From the NCBI GenBank assembly GCA_022450665.1, contig JAKUPQ010000012.1:1-39710 (forward strand): 39,710 bases of DNA, in the 5' to 3' direction. The stretch is from Alphaproteobacteria bacterium (lineage in GTDB: Bacteria > Pseudomonadota > Alphaproteobacteria > Rickettsiales > VGDC01). Numbering within the stretch: the first letter of the stretch is position 1; each line of letters begins with the position of its first letter. Below are positions 35,412 through 39,710 of the stretch, piece after piece. The notes beneath the pieces are model-generated. The model was not told the DNA's origin, searched no databases, and saw only the letters and a program-made list of their open reading frames with translations. Both the position numbers and the translations under genes were made by a program.

Positions 35412-36044
35412 ATGCCAACGCTGGAAAAACTAATTGATGGATTTAAAGTCTACAAAGCTACTACCTATCAGAAAGATAGGGATTTAATAACCCATCAGCT
35501 CATGGCGAATATTCAGCCTAGCACCCTTGTGATTACCAGTAGTGATTTGCATATCGCCCCAGAGATGCTAACCGGATGTACCCCGGGAGACATGTATGTG
35601 ATTCGTCTTAAGGCGGGCATTGTGCCACCATTTGTACAAAGCAAAGTCAGCGGATTCACGGCTACGCTCGAATTTGGCGTCATGAATTTATCGGTAGAAA
35701 ATATTATTGTGCTAGGGCATAGCCATAATGATGGACTGCAAATGTTGCTCGATGGCGGCCATTACACTACCGATTCAGATCCGCTACGTGCGTGGCTGGG
35801 CCATGCGCATGATGTATATGAAGCGGTAAAAAAGGATATGGCAAGCCATAGCCGCGAACAACAGGAAAAGGCAATGGAGCTGGAAACTATTGTTATGAAT
35901 ATCCGCAATCTATTTACCTATCCGTGGATTAATGACCGCATTCAGGAAAATAAGCTGGAGATATATGGCTGGCACTTCGACATTGAAGATGGCACATTGC
36001 TTGGCTACATGCCCACTACAGGGCATTTTGAGGCGTTTGAATAA
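35412..36044 (+). CDS. Beta-carbonic-anhydrase homologue lacking the zinc cysteines
   Basis: A 210-aa protein with the overall beta-carbonic anhydrase layout: helix N-terminus, ITSSDLHIAPE (41-51) where the family has I-x-CSDSRV, PGDMYVIRLKAG for the GD-x-FVxRNAG segment, ATLEFGVMNLSVENIIVLGHSHNDG (83-108) ending where the family has GHSxCGG, and a C-terminal IYGWHFDIEDGTLLGYMPTTGHF. H103 is kept, but the zinc cysteines are Ser43 and Asn106; the catalytic Asp is kept (D45) and the Arg is His47. Canonical zinc binding is therefore unlikely. It may be a pseudoenzyme or use other ligands. The next gene is convergent. The start has only a distant aaaggg. Confidence 0.8.
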   Translation: MPTLEKLIDGFKVYKATTYQKDRDLITHQLMANIQPSTLVITSSDLHIAPEMLTGCTPGDMYVIRLKAGIVPPFVQSKVSGFTATLEFGVMNLSVENIIVLGHSHNDGLQMLLDGGHYTTDSDPLRAWLGHAHDVYEAVKKDMASHSREQQEKAMELETIVMNIRNLFTYPWINDRIQENKLEIYGWHFDIEDGTLLGYMPTTGHFEAFE

Positions 36045-36060
36045 CGTATTAAACGTTATT
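36040..36060. terminator. Palindromic hairpin shared by two convergent genes, stop codons within the arms
   Basis: Arms aataacg (36040-36046) and cgttatt (36054-36060) pair perfectly over seven bases (tattaaa). The TAA of the carbonic-anhydrase-like gene lies in the left arm and, on the minus strand, the TAA of the 107-aa gene lies in the right arm. The plus strand later has an attttt run (36070-36077). It could serve as a weak two-way terminator. Confidence 0.45.
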
Positions 36061-36379
36061 GTTCCCAAAAAATATTTTTCGGCTTAGCGGTTTCCACAAG
36101 AATCTTTTTGACAGATTCCATGTGCAATGCGCTTTGCGCAGGAATAAACATGCTCACCACCGATGTGTCTTTCATGGCTTCGCGCAGTTGCGCTACGGAT
36201 ATTACTGTAGGCAGGTTATAGGCCTTTTTAAGCTGGCGAATTTCCCACCCTTCTTTAATGCCATAAATATGTGTGCCCATCACTTCGGTTATCAGGCTGT
36301 TTTGGGTGAGCTGTATATACGCTTGCGCGGTAGCCAGCTTCTCCAGTTCTGCATCTGTGGCGGTTGCGTTATTTATCAT
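36056..36379 (-). CDS. Hypothetical 107-aa protein coupled to the MoxR-like ATPase
   Basis: Family not recognised. A soluble protein with an alpha-helical N-terminus (ELEKLATAQAYIQLTQNSLITEVMG) followed by a mixed region (IYGIKEGWEIRQLKKAYNLPTVISVAQLREAMKD, in pieces) and a strand-like SVVSMFIPAQS. Its ATG overlaps the TGA of the upstream AAA+ gene (ATGA), so translation is coupled and the product is probably needed in proportion to the ATPase. It may be an adaptor or regulator of the ATPase; that is inference from position only. Confidence 0.65.
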   Translation of the reverse strand: MINNATATDAELEKLATAQAYIQLTQNSLITEVMGTHIYGIKEGWEIRQLKKAYNLPTVISVAQLREAMKDTSVVSMFIPAQSALHMESVKKILVETAKPKNIFWEQ

Positions 36380-39222
36380 CTTATTGCCCCTTGCTCTGCT
36401 GCTTTGTCTGAGCCAGCCAAGGCACGTGCAGAGTTTTTGAACTCTTGTAGCGCATCGCTTTCTACTAGCATTACAGGTGTTCTAAACTCGGTTGCGGTTA
36501 GCTGATCTTTGTCGTTGCTTAGCACAGAAACCAAATTTTCTTTGTGCTTGGAATTATCTGATGGGAGCAAGCGATCTGCAATGCTTTCTTCATTTGGGTG
36601 CGGAAGGATGCTATCACGTTTATCATCTGCATTTAAACGTTTAACCATTAGCTCAACAATAGCAGAATGCACGTCCTCGGCTTTACCAGTGGGTGTATCC
36701 TTGTTCATATCGACATCACACAGCAGGCCGGAAAGCGCATCGCCAATGGTTTCTTTTGCTGTATCGCTGTTGCGGTTTACATAGGTAACTCCTGTAGATT
36801 CCAGCGCTTTTTTGAGCGGATCAGATATATCAACAGAGCCTGTAACCAAGGTTTGCCCACGGCCATTATCTGCATTAGCGTTATTGATTACATATAAAAA
36901 CTCATCGCGATCTTCGCCTTTGTCATCCTTGGTTTTTACATTCACCATAGTTGCGGCCACACCGGTTTTGGATGTGTTTGCGGAGATTATATGAGTGGGG
37001 GCATCAATATCTTCTTCTGTGGTGAGTGTATATTCGTTGAAAATACTATCTATTGCCTGTGATTTTAGTTGCGGAATGGCCAGCGAAATCAAATAGCTTT
37101 CGGCGTCGGCAAGCTTACCAGATGGCAGACTGGTAACATCTTCGAGCGGCTTTTCTTCTTGAATAATCTGCTGACGTTTTTGCGCGGCGGGGCTGCCATC
37201 TTTTAGATTAACTTCATTAGTATGGGTTTCTACACTAATGACGTCATGAAGTCCTACTTCTTCAGAATCGCTATAGGGTGTTGCAAGCTGCATTTCGGCG
37301 GTGCGCAAGGTGAGGCGGTCTACGCCTTTATCTTCTGATACACGTGTCAAAGCTAAGGCAAGGCCATTGGGGCTGACAATTTTATCATCGGGAGTATCGG
37401 GCGAAATATCGGGATTATTTTTGCGTATATATTCCACCAATAATTCTTGCGATGCTTTTAGGTTATCTGGCAGGTCAACCTGTTCTGATTTGTCTGCGTT
37501 CAGCAAATTAGCAATCAGATAATCTTCATTTAAATCGATCTCATGCTTGTTTTTTGGAACGGTAATGCCATGCTCGGCTGCCTGATGCAACAGATAGGCC
37601 TGTAATTTTGGTTTGCCTTCAGTTGTAGTGGATATTTCATTGGCAATAACATCTGCTAAGCGTTGACCATAATCGCGCGCTGCATGTTCATCTTCAACGG
37701 GATATTGCCTTTCAAGCGTGGTGAGGTCAAGATCGGGATCCATCTGCTCGCCCCCATCATCTTTGGTGGCTTTTGGCTTAACAACTAAGGCGTCATCCAT
37801 GTGTTTCATCATTTTGCGCATACCAATGGCGGTGCGTGCGGCATAGCTTGAATCTATTTCTGCAAGAATTCCGGCATCGTACGCCTCGTCGTCATGCGCC
37901 GCATACTCTTTATGCAAATCTGAGTTAGGATTTATGATTTGCGACCATTTGTCATAGAATCCGGCTAGCTGTCCGGATGCTTTATCCACATCCTGCCAGT
38001 TTTCAAGCATTTGCATTTGCAGTGCGGGTACGGCTTCTTTTTCTTCTTCAGTAAGGCCGCGCATACGATGGGAGGCCAACAAGCGTGAGAATTTATCAGG
38101 GTCTTCATCAATAGTATCTTTTTGCGATTGATACAGCGTTGATACGGGCAGCCCCGTGATTTTCTGACAAATACGTGCCTGTATATCCTGCTCCGTAGGC
38201 TTACCAATCACATGCGCGTGCATACGGTCATAATTAGACTTCGATAAATCATGGGTAGAATAACCATCCTCGGCTAAGTTGCCGGTAAGCGAAAGCATGA
38301 AATTATCGCCTAGTTCTGAATTTCTAACGGTTAATGATAAGCCACCTTTTGAAAGGGTGCATTCGCTTTTTCCTCCGTTTATTACCTCAAGTATAACTTG
38401 CAGTTTATCTTGCGTGCCAATTTGGGCCTTAGTGTATTCATCGCCAATTATGGGTCGATCTTCAATGATGGCGTTTGATAATGCACCAAACTGCAATTTA
38501 AGCCCTATGGGATTCTTATCGGTATCAATACCTTCTGCTTTTGCCACCTGATTAATTATAGATAGAATGTGTTCGTTATGCGCTTCAGCGGCGGCTTTAT
38601 CTTCCTTTGATGCATCGTCATCGGGAGTAATAAAACGAACATTTTCCCAATCTACCGAAGCTACACCATCGCTATTTGTACTATAAGCATTCCCCAACGC
38701 GTCTTTAAGTGACTTTCTTGAAACGCCGTTCAATCCGCCATCCGCCATTTTTTTATCAAGCTGGTCGTAAACACTTTTACTTTTATCCTGATCCAACACA
38801 GTTTCGAAAAGCAAGTCGCCTAAGTCACGACCGCTACAATCGGCAAATATTGCGCCATCTTTAGAGCGCAAATTTGCGTGATGCTGCGCCATAAAAGTTT
38901 TGCCGGATCCAGGCTCACCCAATATCAACTCTAATCTATTAATGGGCTTATTAGGGGTGACAGATTTGGGTTGGCGTTGTAAATGCCCCTCTTTATACAT
39001 CGCAAGCATACTAGGAGTAGGTAATTCACGGATTACTTTGCCAAAAACTACATTGGCATCTTGATCGGAATGAATCTCTATAAAACTTTTATTGCCTTTT
39101 AAAACGCCGACTTCAGCAGTTCTACCACTGGTCGCGTCTTTGGGGTCGAGCGTCATGGGTATAGGGGTGTTGGTGGTACCAATTTGAACAATATGACGTT
39201 TTGCTGTTTCAGTAGGCTTCAT
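36376..39222 (-). CDS. Large MoxR-like AAA+ ATPase (948 aa) with long uncharacterised C-terminal region
   Basis: The N-terminal part carries an AAA+ module of MoxR/AAA_5 type: Walker A GEPGSGKT near residue 106, Walker B RPIIGDEYTKAQIGTQDKL near 258 (compare MoxR DEINRAPPKTQ), sensor-1-like FMLSLTGNLAEDGYS near 305, then SNYDRMHAHVIGKP (compare the LDRF-GYP of MoxR). The C-terminal 550 residues are acidic, largely helical-looking and match nothing I recognise; this is far longer than usual MoxR proteins (about 320-350 aa). No membrane segment. Ribosome site atagga is upstream. The gene before it encodes a vWA domain, the classical MoxR partner, which supports the assignment. Role: probably a remodelling chaperone; substrate unknown. 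Confidence 0.75.
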   Translation of the reverse strand: MKPTETAKRHIVQIGTTNTPIPMTLDPKDATSGRTAEVGVLKGNKSFIEIHSDQDANVVFGKVIRELPTPSMLAMYKEGHLQRQPKSVTPNKPINRLELILGEPGSGKTFMAQHHANLRSKDGAIFADCSGRDLGDLLFETVLDQDKSKSVYDQLDKKMADGGLNGVSRKSLKDALGNAYSTNSDGVASVDWENVRFITPDDDASKEDKAAAEAHNEHILSIINQVAKAEGIDTDKNPIGLKLQFGALSNAIIEDRPIIGDEYTKAQIGTQDKLQVILEVINGGKSECTLSKGGLSLTVRNSELGDNFMLSLTGNLAEDGYSTHDLSKSNYDRMHAHVIGKPTEQDIQARICQKITGLPVSTLYQSQKDTIDEDPDKFSRLLASHRMRGLTEEEKEAVPALQMQMLENWQDVDKASGQLAGFYDKWSQIINPNSDLHKEYAAHDDEAYDAGILAEIDSSYAARTAIGMRKMMKHMDDALVVKPKATKDDGGEQMDPDLDLTTLERQYPVEDEHAARDYGQRLADVIANEISTTTEGKPKLQAYLLHQAAEHGITVPKNKHEIDLNEDYLIANLLNADKSEQVDLPDNLKASQELLVEYIRKNNPDISPDTPDDKIVSPNGLALALTRVSEDKGVDRLTLRTAEMQLATPYSDSEEVGLHDVISVETHTNEVNLKDGSPAAQKRQQIIQEEKPLEDVTSLPSGKLADAESYLISLAIPQLKSQAIDSIFNEYTLTTEEDIDAPTHIISANTSKTGVAATMVNVKTKDDKGEDRDEFLYVINNANADNGRGQTLVTGSVDISDPLKKALESTGVTYVNRNSDTAKETIGDALSGLLCDVDMNKDTPTGKAEDVHSAIVELMVKRLNADDKRDSILPHPNEESIADRLLPSDNSKHKENLVSVLSNDKDQLTATEFRTPVMLVESDALQEFKNSARALAGSDKAAEQGAIR

Positions 39223-39257
39223 GGTATTTTTCCTATTAAATATGCCGGTTCTGGTGG

Positions 39258-39710
39258 CTATCTTTCGTTTACTTCCAAGCCGCCTCTTTCTACAGAAAAC
39301 GCGGTCGTGAATCTATCATAATGGGTCATTTTTACGCCTTGTGGAATTGCAGGCGCCACAATGCTTTGTTGAATGCGGTTGGTAAGTTTGCTTAGCTTCA
39401 TTCTTTGGGCATCACCCGTGGTGGAGTTAGTGCCGGGGCATTCTTGTTCTTTGTTTGTTGCGACAGAAACGGAATTTCCATGGCGCTGCTCAAGGCCTTT
39501 TGCCATTATTTCCATATCGGTTACTTTTTTGTAATTAATTATGGCAAAGTCAAGGCTTGCATTGGGGCAGGTTTTTAAAAACTTGCTGAGAACTACTTTT
39601 GATTGCTCCGTGTCACCTAAATCTCCATCTGACACAACGGTAATATGCGTGTTGCCCACCATGGTATCACTGCTTGGGCCAGTATCCCGAAGCATGTCGA
39701 TAATGCTGGG
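39258..39710 (-). CDS. vWA-domain protein, C-terminal part (cut by window edge)
   Basis: The frame is open to the right edge, so only the last 150 codons are visible. The segment THITVVSDGDLGDTEQSK, followed by LDFAIINYKKVTDMEIMAKGL, matches the central and later strands of a von Willebrand A domain (hydrophobic strand, S-D-G-D, then a second strand). The metal-site DxSxS of such domains would be upstream, outside the window. The end is basic with a protein-interaction character. It is 35 bases upstream of the MoxR-like gene on the same strand. MoxR ATPases are commonly encoded beside vWA proteins and act together in complex maturation. Confidence 0.65.
   Translation of the reverse strand, partial: PSIIDMLRDTGPSSDTMVGNTHITVVSDGDLGDTEQSKVVLSKFLKTCPNASLDFAIINYKKVTDMEIMAKGLEQRHGNSVSVATNKEQECPGTNSTTGDAQRMKLSKLTNRIQQSIVAPAIPQGVKMTHYDRFTTAFSVERGGLEVNER

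Overview
The window is a chromosomal segment from an alphaproteobacterium. The evidence is a Shemin-pathway 5-aminolevulinate synthase (hemA), an aa3-type cytochrome c oxidase cluster diverging from tldD in the usual alphaproteobacterial order (ctaC-ctaD-ctaB-small ORFs-ctaG-ctaE-surf1, then thrC and an M16 peptidase), a COX15/CtaA-type heme A synthase, a fabI-aroC pair, and a Rickettsia 17-kDa-antigen-like lipoprotein. I cannot place the genus; a deep-branching or host- or predator-associated alphaproteobacterial group is possible but not shown.

Layout. (1) 1-3.1 kb: the 3' part of a large repetitive LamG/hemagglutinin-like surface protein, a terminator hairpin and a tRNA-Thr(TGT). (2) 3.2-9.1 kb: an EAL phosphodiesterase with a degenerate GGDEF domain and ubiA on the minus strand, rsmE-gshA on the plus strand, then two small unknown minus-strand genes. 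(3) 9.3-22 kb: tldD, diverging from a long plus-strand run: ctaC, ctaD, ctaB, a 50-aa membrane ORF, a coxF-like ORF, ctaG, ctaE, surf1, an M32 carboxypeptidase, thrC, an M16 peptidase and a TusA-like protein. (4) 22-31.6 kb: an AsmA-family protein, aroC and fabI, a glycine-zipper lipoprotein, a FieF-like metal efflux transporter, a stand-alone heme-copper-oxidase-subunit-I-like protein, ctaA and hemA. The heme and oxidase genes in (3) and (4) form one functional set: ALA synthesis, heme O/A synthesis, CuB and heme insertion, and the enzyme itself.

(5) 31.6-39.7 kb is accessory in character and holds the most unusual content. A metzincin-type zinc protease with an RTX-like tail overlaps a paralogue whose zinc-binding motif has decayed. 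It is preceded by a palindrome and a direct repeat. Next comes a beta-carbonic-anhydrase homologue that has lost both zinc-binding cysteines. Converging on it is a minus-strand operon of a vWA-domain protein (cut by the window edge), a 948-aa MoxR-like AAA+ ATPase and a coupled 107-aa protein. This looks like a divergent MoxR-vWA system, but its function is not evident from sequence.

No intergenic stretch exceeds about 300 bases. No CRISPR array, insertion sequence or rRNA was seen.
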